Positions 36,010-45,413 of a stretch of DNA of 64,000 nucleotides are shown piece by piece. Source of the stretch: Luteibacter flocculans (GTDB lineage: Bacteria > Pseudomonadota > Gammaproteobacteria > Xanthomonadales > Rhodanobacteraceae); the NCBI RefSeq assembly GCF_023612255.1, contig NZ_CP063231.1, positions 354,001 to 418,000 of the forward strand, in the 5' to 3' direction. Each line of letters begins with the position of its first letter. Within the stretch, counting starts at the first letter, position 1. The position numbers were made by a program, and so were the translations under genes. The notes beneath the pieces are model-generated. The model saw only the letters and a list, made by a program, of their open reading frames with translations. It ran no database searches and was not told the origin of the DNA.

Positions 36010-36740
36010 TCGAAGTAAAGGATCTGCACAAGGCCTTTGGTGATGTGCGCGCCGTGAACGGTGTGAGCTTCACCGCGCGCGATGGCGAAATCACCGGTTT
36101 GCTCGGTCCCAACGGCGCCGGCAAGACGACCACGCTGCGCATGCTCTATACGTTGATGACGCCAGATTCCGGGCAAGTGCTCGTCGACGGCATCGATGCC
36201 TCGACCGACCCGCTCGCGGTGCGGCGCCAGCTCGGCGTGCTTCCCGATGCGCGGGGCTTGTACAAGCGCCTTACGGCCGTCGAGAACATCGATTACTTCG
36301 GTCGCCTGCACGGCATGCCCGCCGCTCTGCTCGCACAGCGTCGCGAAGCGCTGATCGACGCGCTGGAAATGCGCGACATCGCGGCGCGACGCACCGAAGG
36401 CTTTTCGCAGGGACAGCGCGTCAAGACCGCCATCGCTCGTGCGCTGGTGCACGACCCACGCAACGTCCTGCTCGACGAACCCACCAACGGCCTCGACGTC
36501 ATGGCTACCCGCGCCATGCGCCGGTTCATGCGCCAGCTTCGTGATGAGGGGCGTTGCGTGCTGTTCTCCAGCCACATCATGCAGGAGGTGGCTGCGCTGT
36601 GCGATCGCATCGTGGTGATCGCGCACGGCCGGGTCGTTGCCGACGAATCACCTGATGCGCTGCTGGCGCAGACGGGCGAGACCAGCCTCGAGGATGCCTT
36701 CGTGAAGATCATTGGTACCGACGAGGGGCTTGCCGCATGA
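36006..36740 (+). CDS. ABC transporter ATP-binding protein, NatA-like
   Basis: A 244-residue ATPase. The Walker A motif GPNGAGKTT is at 34-42, the signature is FSQGQRVKTAIARAL (the SQGQ variant typical of NatA-like proteins), and Walker B is NVLLDEPTNGLDV. Gene order with the following permease matches NatAB sodium-efflux transporters, and the permease ends are similar, but drug or lipid export is also possible. It overlaps the peptidase stop by four bases and the permease start by four. Confidence 0.88.
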   Translation: MIEVKDLHKAFGDVRAVNGVSFTARDGEITGLLGPNGAGKTTTLRMLYTLMTPDSGQVLVDGIDASTDPLAVRRQLGVLPDARGLYKRLTAVENIDYFGRLHGMPAALLAQRREALIDALEMRDIAARRTEGFSQGQRVKTAIARALVHDPRNVLLDEPTNGLDVMATRAMRRFMRQLRDEGRCVLFSSHIMQEVAALCDRIVVIAHGRVVADESPDALLAQTGETSLEDAFVKIIGTDEGLAA

Positions 36741-37912
36741 GCGCATTCACCGCCGTCTACTGGAAAGAAGTTCGCGAGAACCTGCGCGATCGTCGCACGT
36801 TGATCAATGCCTTGATCACGGGCCCACTGTTGGGGCCGGTCATGTTCATCATGCTGATGAACGTCATGGTCAATCGCGAGCTGGCGAAGACCGATCGACC
36901 GCTGGCCGTCCCCATCGTCGGCGCGGATCTCGCGCCCAATCTCGTCGCGGCGCTGAAAAGCGCCGGGATCGACGCCGCCGCGCCGCTCTCCGACCCCGAG
37001 AACGCCGTGCGCGAGCAGCGGACGGATATCGTGGTGCGCATTTCGCCGAGCTATCCCGCGGCCTGGAAAAACGGGCAACCGGTGCAGGTGGAGCTCATCT
37101 ACGATTCCTCGCGACGCGACGCTTCAACGCCGGTGATGCGCGTGCGCAGCGTGGTGGAAGGCTACGGAAAGCGCGAAGGCGCGATGCGCTTGATCGCCCG
37201 TGGACTGTCACCGACGACGGCCTGGCCGGTACAGGTAGCCGATCGCGACCAGGCGACGTCGCAGTCGCGCTCCGCGCTGATGTTTTCTTTCCTTCCGTAC
37301 TTCTTCGTGCTGACGGTGTTCCTTGGCGGCATGTACCTCGCCATCGATCTCACCGCGGGCGAACGCGAGCGTCAGTCGCTGGAGCCGCTGTTCGTCAATC
37401 CGGTTGCGCGCTGGAAGATCCTCGCCGGCAAACTCGGGGCGATCTGCAGCTTTTCCGTCGTGAGCCTGCTGCTGAGCGTGGCCGCGTTCGCCACGGCGCC
37501 GTGGTTCATTCCCACCGAGAAGCTGGGTATTGCGCTGGATCTCGGGTGGCGTTTCGGATCGCAGGTCGTCTTGCTGATGCTGCCCCTGATCCTGCTGCTC
37601 GCCGCACTGCAATCGCTGGTCTCGGCGTTCGCAAAGAGCTATCGCGAGGCGCAGACGTACCTGTCGATCCTCATGATCATCCCCGTGCTGCCGAGCGCCT
37701 TGCTTTCGGTGATCCCGGTGCGCGCGGAGCCATGGATGTATGCGGTGCCGCTGCTCGGTCAGAACCTCGGCATCGTGCAACTGCTGCGCGGCGACGGCAT
37801 GCCTGCGTGGCAGATGGGCCTTTGCCTTGCCGGTGGTTTCGTCACCGCGGCGCTGGCGGTATGGGGGACCGCACAGCTTTACCGTTCGGACCGCCTCGCC
37901 ATCTCGGGCTGA
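36737..37912 (+). CDS. ABC transporter permease, NatB-like
   Basis: A 391-residue inner-membrane permease of the ABC-2 type. One membrane helix near the N-terminus (LINALITGPLLGPVMFIMLM) is followed by a large extracytoplasmic domain (about 45-190), then five helices in the C-terminal half (FLPYFFVLTVFLGGMYLAID, ICSFSVVSLLLSVAAFA, VVLLMLPLILLLAALQSL, YLSILMIIPVLPSALLS). The motif DLTAGERERQSLEPLFVNPV is typical of NatB and its relatives. It completes the operon begun at 33853 and ends four bases before a convergent TonB receptor stop. Confidence 0.88.
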   Translation: MSAFTAVYWKEVRENLRDRRTLINALITGPLLGPVMFIMLMNVMVNRELAKTDRPLAVPIVGADLAPNLVAALKSAGIDAAAPLSDPENAVREQRTDIVVRISPSYPAAWKNGQPVQVELIYDSSRRDASTPVMRVRSVVEGYGKREGAMRLIARGLSPTTAWPVQVADRDQATSQSRSALMFSFLPYFFVLTVFLGGMYLAIDLTAGERERQSLEPLFVNPVARWKILAGKLGAICSFSVVSLLLSVAAFATAPWFIPTEKLGIALDLGWRFGSQVVLLMLPLILLLAALQSLVSAFAKSYREAQTYLSILMIIPVLPSALLSVIPVRAEPWMYAVPLLGQNLGIVQLLRGDGMPAWQMGLCLAGGFVTAALAVWGTAQLYRSDRLAISG

Positions 37913-37916
37913 CGCC

Positions 37917-40028
37917 TCAGCGCCAGCGCACGTCCACGCCGACCAGGAAGGTTCTACCCGGCGCCGGCTCGTCGTAGCGTCCGTTGCCGTCGTTGACGAT
38001 GACCGAGCCGACCACATACCGATCGGCGAGGTTGTCTACGCGGGCGAAGGTGTTTACGCGCCAGGGTCCGTTGTCGAATACGTAGCCGCCGGACAGGCCG
38101 AACAAGGCGTAGCCCGCCGCGGAGGCGGTGCCGAGATCGTTGGCCGACGTGGCGCCCATCGCATTCATGTCGAGCCCCGCCTGCCAGCCCACCTCGCCTC
38201 CGAGTTTCAGCGCGGCGTAACCTGTCGCGCGCGGCACGCCAGGAATGCGCGTGCCCGCCTGCACCGGGGTGTCGGGCGCCGCGCAGCCGGCGGAGACACA
38301 GGTCAGGAAGGGCGTGCGGAAGCTCGCCTGCAACCGCGTGTACGCAGCGACGAGATGCACGTCGTGAGCAAGCTCGGCGTTGAACGACGCCTCGATGCCT
38401 TGCCGTCGCGACCGCGCAATGTTCTGGTACGTGGTACGACCACCGAGATTGGTGGCGACCGCCAACTCGTCGTCGCTGTCGGCACGGAAGAGCGCCAGGC
38501 CTGCCTCCACGCGCACGGACGGCCGCAGTTTCAGACCCACTTCCGCATTGCGCGAGCGCGAGGGTTTAAGGTCGAAGGCGAGACCGGCACCCCGATCGGC
38601 GCGATAACCCAGTTCGGAAAACGTCGGCGTCTCGAATCCGCGGCCCCAGTTCGCATAGGCGTGCAGCCATGGCGTCGCGCGCCAAAGCACCCCGAACACC
38701 GGCGTGGTCGCGGCATAGCGCACCGTACCGCTGTCGTCCGGGTTCCCCGGCGCGATGTATCGATCGCTCGAACGGAAGCGGACTTCGCTGTGGCGTACGC
38801 CGCCCATCAACGTCCAATCGTCCGCCACCCGCCACGTCGCCTGAGCATACTGATCGAAGTCGAATACGCGGTCGATCTCGTCGCGCCGCTTTGCGCCGCG
38901 CACGCCGAGTTGATTGCCCACGAAGTTCTCGTAGCCCTGGCGATGCTGTTCCTGGTTGTCGTAGGCCACGCCGGCCGCCAGTTCGAACGGCCGACCGGCG
39001 AGCGTGTCGCGCCAGGTCCAACGCACGTCGCCACCTCCGTATTCGTTGTCGAGGTCCACCACGCCGCCCGAGTTACCCCGCTGGGCGACCTGCGTGGCGA
39101 CCGGAATGGAAAGGTATTGCGTCACGCCGCGCTGGCCGTAGTAGCTCATCACGCGCAGGCTGTTCGATGCGTCGATCCGCTGGTCGTAGATGAGGCCGAC
39201 CTGCTGCTGGTCCACCGACTTGCGCGTGTCGTACGTGTCCGCCACGGCAGCAACCTGGCGCGGATCGGCCTTGAACTGCGCATGCGTCAGACCGAGCGGG
39301 TCTTGCGCGTCGGGAACGTCGAGTGCGTTGAGCACGAGCGTGAGCTTCGCGTCCTCGTTGAGCTTCCAGCCGATCTTCGCGTTACCCGACTCGCGCCGCG
39401 CCGCGCTGTGATCGCGGTAGCCGCTGGTGCGGAAGTGGGTGAAATCGATGTTGTAGTCGACGGGTCCGTCCACGCCGCGGGCGTTCACCGAAGTGCGCAG
39501 ATTGCCGTTACTGCCCCCGGCCACGCCGAAGCGGAGTTCCGGCGGATCGCTACCGTCGGCAGTGAAGACCTGCACCACGCCGCCGGACGCATTGCCGTAC
39601 AGCGCCGAGAACGGGCCTCGCAATACTTCGATGCGTTCGGCCGAATCGAGATTGAAATGCGAGACCTGCCCCTGGCCGTCGGGCATGCTCGCGGGGATGC
39701 CATCGGTATAGAGCCTGACGCCGCGAATGCCGAACGTGGATCGCGCGCCGAAGCCGCGAATGGAGACCTGTGCATCCTGCGCGTAGTTCTGGCGGTCGCG
39801 TACGACGAGCCCGGGAATAGTCTGCACGCGCTCGGACAGGTTGACGTCCAGCGAGCCATCTTCCGGCGTCGTGACGACGTCGATGGCGGCAGGAATGTCG
39901 TACGGCGATTGCGCGCTCCGCGTGGCGGTCACGACGATCGGTGCCAGCCGGGCATCCTGCGCGGTCGCCACCGTAGACAGCGCGATGAGGATGCCGCCGG
40001 CCAAGGGGCGGAGAGTGGGCAAGGGCAT
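37917..40028 (-). CDS. TonB-dependent outer-membrane receptor
   Basis: A 703-residue receptor with a signal peptide (RPLAGGILIALSTVATAQ), TonB box (LAPIVVTATR), plug domain (RVQTIPGLVVRDRQN, VSIRGFGARSTFGIRGVRLY, ERIEVLRGPFSALYGNASGG) and a beta barrel ending in ...VGVDVRWR. The plug resembles the FecA/siderophore-type receptors in general, but the ligand is not evident. It stands alone. Its upstream region runs into the folded intergenic segment at 40.2 kb, and no Fur box was recognised by eye. It is convergent with the NatB-like permease with almost no gap. Confidence 0.88.
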   Translation of the reverse strand: MPLPTLRPLAGGILIALSTVATAQDARLAPIVVTATRSAQSPYDIPAAIDVVTTPEDGSLDVNLSERVQTIPGLVVRDRQNYAQDAQVSIRGFGARSTFGIRGVRLYTDGIPASMPDGQGQVSHFNLDSAERIEVLRGPFSALYGNASGGVVQVFTADGSDPPELRFGVAGGSNGNLRTSVNARGVDGPVDYNIDFTHFRTSGYRDHSAARRESGNAKIGWKLNEDAKLTLVLNALDVPDAQDPLGLTHAQFKADPRQVAAVADTYDTRKSVDQQQVGLIYDQRIDASNSLRVMSYYGQRGVTQYLSIPVATQVAQRGNSGGVVDLDNEYGGGDVRWTWRDTLAGRPFELAAGVAYDNQEQHRQGYENFVGNQLGVRGAKRRDEIDRVFDFDQYAQATWRVADDWTLMGGVRHSEVRFRSSDRYIAPGNPDDSGTVRYAATTPVFGVLWRATPWLHAYANWGRGFETPTFSELGYRADRGAGLAFDLKPSRSRNAEVGLKLRPSVRVEAGLALFRADSDDELAVATNLGGRTTYQNIARSRRQGIEASFNAELAHDVHLVAAYTRLQASFRTPFLTCVSAGCAAPDTPVQAGTRIPGVPRATGYAALKLGGEVGWQAGLDMNAMGATSANDLGTASAAGYALFGLSGGYVFDNGPWRVNTFARVDNLADRYVVGSVIVNDGNGRYDEPAPGRTFLVGVDVRWR

Positions 40029-40234
40029 GGGTATTCCGACGCGGTAGGACCGTCATGATGGGCGAGAAAGTGTATGCGTTATCTCAAAACCCACCGCGAG
40101 TCCCGTCCGGGGTGGCTTCGCCGATTCGCGGCTCCCTGTCTTATGGCTTGCGCCGCGGCGGACCCGGGCGTCCGGTCGGGGGCTCGCAGCGCTACAGTCT
40201 GCGGCTCTCCCAACACGCGACCTCAGTCATCGTG
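40029..40234. other. Promoter region between the TonB receptor and a folded RNA-like segment
   Basis: No gene seen. It must hold the receptor promoter on the minus strand. CCGCGA near 40092 and TCGCGG near 40124 can pair, as can CTCCCA (40207-40212) with TGGGAG (40233-40238), the latter competing with the long stem that follows. Confidence 0.4.
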
Positions 40235-40377
40235 GGAGTCTTCGGTGTCCCCCCTCGAGGCGAGTTCCGCACAAGAGAGCGGCCGAAGGCCACTAGGTAC
40301 ATGGGCCGCGCCAGCGGCCATCCTTTTCGAACGCGGAGGACCTGTTTGAAGCAGCGAGGGGGGGCACCGAAGGCTCT
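40235..40377 (+). ncRNA. Candidate structured RNA closed by a 23-bp stem
   Basis: Bases 40235-40257 pair without a mismatch with 40355-40377, including three G-U pairs (235/377, 239/373 and 248/364). Those wobbles are valid only in a plus-strand transcript, which favours an RNA over a DNA inverted repeat. Inside are further hairpins: GGCC-GAA-GGCC, CCGC-GCCA-GCGG and TCCGC with GCGGA. A long closing stem with an open middle resembles 6S RNA in outline, but the usual neighbours of 6S (zapA and a 5-formyltetrahydrofolate cyclo-ligase gene) are absent and no consensus was recognised. A second hairpin, CCAGCGG (40394-40400) with CCGCTGG (40410-40416), follows. Confidence 0.45.
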
Positions 40378-40546
40378 GGCCTCACCGCACGAGCCAGCGG
40401 TAGCTCCAGCCGCTGGACACATGCCGCCACGCGGCAATGAACCGAAGTATCCAGACAGCGCCCCGGACTCGCACGATGAACCTTATCTTGCCGCCTGGTG
40501 TCGTCGTGCTAGCCTTCCCGCCTCCATCCCTGCCTGCGGTGCCGAC

Positions 40547-41401
40547 ATGACGAAGTTCACTAAGAGGTTCCTCATTGCCAACGGAATCGCCCTTGCTGCG
40601 TCCTTCGGCGCCCAGGCCTTCCAGAACGACCAGCCGGCCAATGCCACCCCGCCCGCCAGCGCCGGGCAGGTGAGCGCGGCACAACTGGATCAGGCCATCG
40701 CCGGCAGCTGGCGCTCGCCGCAGAACAAGGCGCGCGACGTGTATCGCCATCCTCGCGAGATGCTGACGTTCTTCGGCATTCGCCCGGACATGACCGTGAT
40801 CGAGATCTGGCCGTCGGGCGGCTGGTTCACGGAGATCCTCGCGCCGTTCCTGCACGACAACGGCCATTACATCGGTGCTGTCGAAGCCGGCTCGAAGAGC
40901 ACCGACGCGCTGCGCAAGAAGTTCTCGTTCGCACCGGCTCAGTACGGCAAGGCCACCTTGCTGGAGTTCAACCACAAGGCGCCGGTGCTGGGCGCGCCCG
41001 GTTCGGCGGACATGGTGCTGACCTTCCGCAACGTGCACAACTGGGCTGCCGACGGCAGTGCGGAAGCGATGTTCAAAGCGTTCTATGCGGTGCTCAAGCC
41101 CGGCGGCGTGCTGGGTGTCGAGGATCACCGTGCCGATGCGGGCAAGAAGCTCGACGAGGTCGTCAATTCCGGCTATCTGCCGACCGACTACGTGATCAAG
41201 CTCGCCACCGACGCCGGCTTCAAGCTGGATGGGCAGAGCGAGATCAACGCGAATCCGAAGGACGACCACCAGCATCCGAAGGGCGTGTGGACGCTTCCGC
41301 CCACGTTCGAACTCGGCGACAAGGACAAGGCGAAATATCAGGCGATCGGTGAGTCCGACCGCATGACGCTGCGCTTCGTGAAGCCCGCTACCTCGAAGTA
41401 A
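40547..41401 (+). CDS. Exported SAM-methyltransferase-like protein
   Basis: A 284-residue protein with an N-terminal signal (KRFLIANGIALAASFGAQAF) followed by a class I methyltransferase fold: motif I is MTVIEIWPSGGWFTEILAPF (a GGW variant of the usual GxGxG), motif II DNGHYIGAVEAG, motif IV region GSADMVLTFRNVHNW, and the post-motif FYAVLKPGGVLGVEDHR. A periplasmic methyltransferase would lack a SAM supply, so either the signal is a membrane anchor facing inward or the protein has another function. The ATG at 40547 begins the signal. The upstream open frame is non-coding leader. Its stop directly abuts the rluE start. Confidence 0.8.
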   Translation: MTKFTKRFLIANGIALAASFGAQAFQNDQPANATPPASAGQVSAAQLDQAIAGSWRSPQNKARDVYRHPREMLTFFGIRPDMTVIEIWPSGGWFTEILAPFLHDNGHYIGAVEAGSKSTDALRKKFSFAPAQYGKATLLEFNHKAPVLGAPGSADMVLTFRNVHNWAADGSAEAMFKAFYAVLKPGGVLGVEDHRADAGKKLDEVVNSGYLPTDYVIKLATDAGFKLDGQSEINANPKDDHQHPKGVWTLPPTFELGDKDKAKYQAIGESDRMTLRFVKPATSK

Positions 41402-41938
41402 GTGCTGCTGGCGCTCAACAAGCCCTTCGGGGTGCTCTGCCAGTTCACAGGCGAAGCCGGCCGACGCACGCTGGCCGACTTCGTGCCGCAGAAGGGCGTG
41501 TATGCCGCAGGAAGGCTCGACCAGGACAGCGAAGGGCTGCTACTCCTGACCGACGACGGACGGCTGCAACACCGGCTGGCCGATCCGAGGCACAAGCAAC
41601 CGAAGACGTATTTGGTACAGGTCGAAGGCGTGCCGACGGAAGACGCGCTCGACCGCCTGCGCCATGGCGTGACCTTGAACGACGGACCGACGCTGCCGGC
41701 CGGCGCCGAAGCAATCGATGCGCCCGACTGGCTATGGCCTCGCGATCCGCCCGTGCGCTTTCGCAAGACGGTGCCCGATGCGTGGCTGCGCATCGTGTTG
41801 CGCGAAGGTCGTAACCGCCAGGTGCGCCGCATGACGGCAGCCGTGGGACTGCCCACGCTGCGCCTGATTCGCGAAGCCGTGGGGTCTTATCGTCTGGACG
41901 GGCTCAAGCCCGGCGAGCTGCGCGTCATCGATCCCTAG
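41402..41938 (+). CDS. rluE: 23S rRNA pseudouridine synthase, RluE-like
   Basis: A 178-residue RsuA-family enzyme that isomerises a uridine in rRNA. The catalytic Asp is in [19 protein letters not shown], followed by KTYLVQVEG and the C-terminal [20 protein letters not shown]. Lacking the N-terminal S4 domain, it matches the RluE branch (modifies 23S U2457 in E. coli). The GTG at 41402 starts directly after the preceding TAA, so translation is probably coupled; no separate ribosome-binding site is evident. It is convergent with dgoD. Confidence 0.88.
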   Translation: MLLALNKPFGVLCQFTGEAGRRTLADFVPQKGVYAAGRLDQDSEGLLLLTDDGRLQHRLADPRHKQPKTYLVQVEGVPTEDALDRLRHGVTLNDGPTLPAGAEAIDAPDWLWPRDPPVRFRKTVPDAWLRIVLREGRNRQVRRMTAAVGLPTLRLIREAVGSYRLDGLKPGELRVIDP

Positions 41939-41948
41939 CGCGACGCCC

Positions 41949-43100
41949 TTACCACTCGGCCACCGAGCCGTCCGGGTGGCGCCACAGCGGATTGCGCCAG
42001 TCGGGGGCTTCGCGGCTGCGCTCCACGATCAGTTCTTCGTTGACGTCGATGCCGAGACCGGGGCCGGTAAACGGGCGCGCATAGCCGCCTTCGTCGAGCG
42101 CCAGGGCCTCCGTGTTGCGCACGTAGTCGAGCACTTCGCCGCCGCGGTTGTAGTGGATGCCCATGCTCTGTTCCTGCAACGTGGCGTTCCAACTCACGAA
42201 GTCCACGTGCAGACACGCCGCCAGGGCGATCGGACCCAATGGGCAGTGCGGCGCAAGCGCCACGTCGTACGCCTCGGCCATGGCCGCGATCTTGACGCAT
42301 TCGGTAATGCCACCGGCATGAGAGAGATCGGGTTGGAGAATGGCGATGCCGCCGCGTTCCAGCACGTGCTTGAACTCGAAGCGCGAGTACATGCGCTCCC
42401 CCGCCGCGATCGGAATCGCGGTCTGTGCCGCGATGCGCGGATAGTATTCGGCTTGTTCGGCCAGCACGGGTTCTTCAATGAAGAGCGGGCGGAACGGCTC
42501 CAGTTCTTTCACCAGAACCTTTGCCATCGGCGCGGAAACGCGGCCATGGAAGTCGAGACCGAACTCGATCGTGTTGCCGAAGGCTTCGCGGATTTCCGCC
42601 ACTCGCGCGACGGCAGCATCCACGGCCTTGCTCGAACCGATCATGCCCATTTCCTCGCACCCGTTCATCTTGAACGTGTCGAAGCCGTGCGCCATGCGTT
42701 CGCGAATCTGCGCGATGATGTCAGCCGGTCGATCGCCGCCCACCCAGCAATAGGTTTTCATGCGGTCGCGCACGCGGCCGCCCAGCAGTTCGAAGACCGG
42801 CGCGCCGAGTACCTTGCCCTTGATGTCCCACAGGGCCTGGTCGATCCCCGCGATGGCGCTCATGAACACCGCGCCGCCTCGATAGAACCCACCGCGGTAC
42901 ATCGCCTGCCAGAGATCGTTGATGCGCGAGGGGTCCTTGCCGATGACGAACTCGGAGAGTTCATGCACCGCCGCTTCCACCGTGCGTGCGCGACCTTCCA
43001 CGACGGGTTCGCCCCAGCCGACGACGCCGTCGTCGGTTTCCATCTTGAGGAACATCCAGCGTGGCGGCACGCGGTAGGTAGTGATGCGGGTGATCTTCAT
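41949..43100 (-). CDS. dgoD: D-galactonate dehydratase
   Basis: A 383-residue enolase-superfamily enzyme that dehydrates D-galactonate to 2-dehydro-3-deoxygalactonate. Family features: [55 protein letters not shown], the metal-ligand regions GLDFHGR, FIEEPVL and [10 protein letters not shown], and [16 protein letters not shown]. The start at 43100 matches the family N-terminus. It is the last gene of an operon of eight, two bases after dgoA. The neighbouring lactonase, kinase and aldolase make the galactonate assignment strong. Confidence 0.94.
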   Translation of the reverse strand: MKITRITTYRVPPRWMFLKMETDDGVVGWGEPVVEGRARTVEAAVHELSEFVIGKDPSRINDLWQAMYRGGFYRGGAVFMSAIAGIDQALWDIKGKVLGAPVFELLGGRVRDRMKTYCWVGGDRPADIIAQIRERMAHGFDTFKMNGCEEMGMIGSSKAVDAAVARVAEIREAFGNTIEFGLDFHGRVSAPMAKVLVKELEPFRPLFIEEPVLAEQAEYYPRIAAQTAIPIAAGERMYSRFEFKHVLERGGIAILQPDLSHAGGITECVKIAAMAEAYDVALAPHCPLGPIALAACLHVDFVSWNATLQEQSMGIHYNRGGEVLDYVRNTEALALDEGGYARPFTGPGLGIDVNEELIVERSREAPDWRNPLWRHPDGSVAEW

Positions 43101-43102
43101 GC

Positions 43103-43714
43103 TTATACCGCGCGATAGGCTTTGACGAAGGCTTGCGCACGTTCGCGTGTGCGCGAGATGGGCTGGCCTGCTTTGTACAGATCGCTGCCGAGGCCCGCAC
43201 CGATGCAACCGGCATCGAGGAACTGCCCGATGTTTTCGGGCGTGACGCCGCCCACGGCCAGCAAGGGGATGTCCGGCGGCAGTACCGCGCGGATCGCCTT
43301 GACGTAGCCAGGCCCCCATTGCGCTGCGGGAAAAAGCTTCAACGACTGCGCGCCCGCTGCGAGGGCAGCGAACGCCTCGCTGGGCGTGCTGAACCCGATG
43401 GACGTGTACATGTCGCGTTCGCGCCCGCGCCGGATCACCGCAGGATCGGTGTTCGGCGTGACCAGCAGATGGCCACCGAGGTCGGCCACGGCATCTACGG
43501 CGTCCGGCGTGAGCACGGTGCCGGCACCGACCAGCGCACGATCGTCCGCGGCATCCAGCGCCAGAGGAATGCTGCGTTGCCAGTCCGGCGAATTGAGAGG
43601 TATCTCGATGGCGTCGAAGCCTGCCGCGAGCAGCACCGCGACGTGGGCGACGACCTCGTCGGGCGTGATGCCGCGCAGGATGGCGATGAGCGGAAGAGCG
43701 GTAGGCCAGGCCAT
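43103..43714 (-). CDS. dgoA: 2-dehydro-3-deoxy-6-phosphogalactonate aldolase
   Basis: A 203-residue class I aldolase of the KDPG/KDPGal family, cleaving 2-dehydro-3-deoxy-6-phosphogalactonate to pyruvate and glyceraldehyde 3-phosphate. Motifs: [48 protein letters not shown], and the Schiff-base lysine in [19 protein letters not shown]. The IPLNSP motif is typical of the galactonate enzyme. The start at 43714 fits the family and is five bases after the dehydrogenase stop. Confidence 0.93.
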   Translation of the reverse strand: MAWPTALPLIAILRGITPDEVVAHVAVLLAAGFDAIEIPLNSPDWQRSIPLALDAADDRALVGAGTVLTPDAVDAVADLGGHLLVTPNTDPAVIRRGRERDMYTSIGFSTPSEAFAALAAGAQSLKLFPAAQWGPGYVKAIRAVLPPDIPLLAVGGVTPENIGQFLDAGCIGAGLGSDLYKAGQPISRTRERAQAFVKAYRAV

Positions 43715-43719
43715 GGGCG

Positions 43720-44523
43720 TCACTCGTGATAGAGCTGGGAACGGCCGCCGTCGATGCGAATGTCGGCGGCGTTGATGTAGCGTGCTTCGTCGGAGGCGAG
43801 GAACAGCGCGGTATAAGCGATTTCCTCCGGCTCGCCGATGCGCTTGTTCGGAAGGATCGCCTCCTGCCGGCGACGCTCCGCCTCGGGGTCGGGCGCGGCG
43901 GCGAAGCCCGCCTCGGCGATAGCCGTCAGCACCAGGCCCGGCGAAATCGAATTCACACGTATGCCCCGCGCGGCGTACTCGATGCCCAGCGCCTTGGTCA
44001 GGCCGATCAGCCCGTGCTTGGCGACCGGGTACGGGAAGCAGTGCGGAATGATCTTGTGGCCGTGGACCGAAGCGATGTTGACGATGCTGCCGCGTCCCAG
44101 TTCGAGCATGCCGGGCAGCACCGCCTTCGCGCAGTTCCAGGCGCCTTTCAGGTCCACCTCGAAGCAGCGCGTCCATTCGTCGTCGCTCAGCGACAGGGGA
44201 TCGTTGAAGACGTTGATGCCGGCGTTGTTCACCAGCACGTCGGGTGCGCCGAAGCGCTCCGTTGCGGCGGCCACCATGCGTGTCACCGCGTCGGGATGGG
44301 TGACGTCGGCCTCGAACAGCATGGCATCCTGGGTGTCGAGGCTCGCTAGCGTCTCGCGGGCCTGCGCATTGTCTTCCAGCACGTTGAGGACGACCTTCGC
44401 GCCGTGCATGGCAAACAGGTGCGCGGTGGCGGCGCCGATGCCCTGCGTGGCGCCCGTGACAATGGCGACCTTTCCCGCAAGGCGCGGCAGCGGCGTGATG
44501 CGCGGATCGGGGCGGCGGTTCAT
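43720..44523 (-). CDS. Short-chain dehydrogenase, probable D-galactose 1-dehydrogenase
   Basis: A 267-residue NAD(P)-dependent SDR. The cofactor motif TGATQGIG is at 23-30, NNAG follows ([14 protein letters not shown]), and the catalytic Ser/Tyr/Lys are in IVNIASVHG and [16 protein letters not shown]. Its place between the lactonase and dgoA suggests that it oxidises D-galactose to D-galactono-lactone, the first step of the De Ley-Doudoroff route; L-arabinose or D-fucose oxidation is also possible for such enzymes. It overlaps the lactonase gene by four bases. Confidence 0.82.
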   Translation of the reverse strand: MNRRPDPRITPLPRLAGKVAIVTGATQGIGAATAHLFAMHGAKVVLNVLEDNAQARETLASLDTQDAMLFEADVTHPDAVTRMVAAATERFGAPDVLVNNAGINVFNDPLSLSDDEWTRCFEVDLKGAWNCAKAVLPGMLELGRGSIVNIASVHGHKIIPHCFPYPVAKHGLIGLTKALGIEYAARGIRVNSISPGLVLTAIAEAGFAAAPDPEAERRRQEAILPNKRIGEPEEIAYTALFLASDEARYINAADIRIDGGRSQLYHE

Positions 44524-45413
44524 GCGCGCGTCCCCTGACCGTATCGGGCCTCCGGCAGGCCGCGACCCCGTGGCGGCGTGCCGATGAAGATCGCGCCGTT
44601 GTCCGGCTCGCGCGTGTGCACGGCGGCGTCGAGCCCCTTGTGCGCCGAGGTGATGACCATGCGGTCGAGCGCGCTGCCGGCGAAGCTGACGCAGCTTGGC
44701 TGGCGTGCGGGGAGATCGATCACGGCATCCGCGCTACCGTCGGGCGCATAGCGCACCACGCGCGAGGCGCCCCACTGGGCATTCCAGAGGAACCCATCGG
44801 CGTCCACGGTGGAGCCGTCCGGCTCATGCCCCGCTTCCAGTTCCGCGAACACGCGGATGCGATCGATCTCGCCGCTCGTGGCATCGTAGTCGCAGGCCAT
44901 GATCTGCGCGGTGGGCGAATCGGTGAAGTACATCGTGCCGCCATCGGGGCTGAAGCAGATGCTGTTGGTGATCGCGGCCTTGGGCAGCGCGAGGCGGGTG
45001 AGCTTGCCATCGGCGCTGTAGCGCCAGAACGAGGCGGTCTTTTCCGGGCCGCGCTCGTTGAGCGTACCGAAGATGAAGTGGCCGGCACGGTCGCAGCGGC
45101 CGTCGTTGGCGCGCATGCCGACAAGGTCGGGCTCGATGTCCTCGAGCACGCTGAGGTTGCCGTCGCGGGTGTCGTAGCGGGCGAGTTGCTTTTCCAGCGC
45201 CAGCAGCAGCACGCCCGGTTCGCTGGTGAGTGCAAAACAGCACAGGCGCGCCGGCATCGCCGTCTCGGTGATGTGGCCCGTGGTGGGGTCGTATGCGTAG
45301 AGCCGCGAGGCGGCAATGTCTGTCCAGCGTACGAGTTGCAGGTGGTCGTCCCAGATCACGCCTTCGGCGTGGGCCTGGCGGTGGGCGGATATCGGTTTGA
45401 AGGCGTCGGTCAT
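44520..45413 (-). CDS. SMP-30/gluconolactonase family, probable galactonolactonase
   Basis: A 297-residue six-bladed propeller lactonase of the SMP-30/LRE family. Metal-site features: HAEGVIWDD (Glu), MRANDGRCDRAGHFIFGTLN (Asn, Asp), ITNSICFSPDGGTMYFTDS and EPDGSTVDADGFLWNAQWG. It would open the lactone made by the sugar dehydrogenase, giving D-galactonate for DgoD. It overlaps both neighbours (araH by one base, the SDR gene by four). Substrate inferred from context. Confidence 0.88.
   Translation of the reverse strand: MTDAFKPISAHRQAHAEGVIWDDHLQLVRWTDIAASRLYAYDPTTGHITETAMPARLCCFALTSEPGVLLLALEKQLARYDTRDGNLSVLEDIEPDLVGMRANDGRCDRAGHFIFGTLNERGPEKTASFWRYSADGKLTRLALPKAAITNSICFSPDGGTMYFTDSPTAQIMACDYDATSGEIDRIRVFAELEAGHEPDGSTVDADGFLWNAQWGASRVVRYAPDGSADAVIDLPARQPSCVSFAGSALDRMVITSAHKGLDAAVHTREPDNGAIFIGTPPRGRGLPEARYGQGTRA

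Noticed and set aside
37740-40058. Plus-strand open frame opposite the TonB receptor
   Set aside because: The minus-strand receptor has signal peptide, plug and barrel; the plus-strand translation has no domain and the Arg/His-rich look of a shadow.
40235-40377. Calling the folded segment 6S RNA outright
   Set aside because: The outline is similar, but the consensus bulge sequences and usual neighbouring genes were not found, so it is left as an unnamed candidate.
40055-40546. N-terminal extension of the exported methyltransferase
   Set aside because: The extra residues have no domain, overlap the folded RNA segment, and precede an obvious signal peptide.
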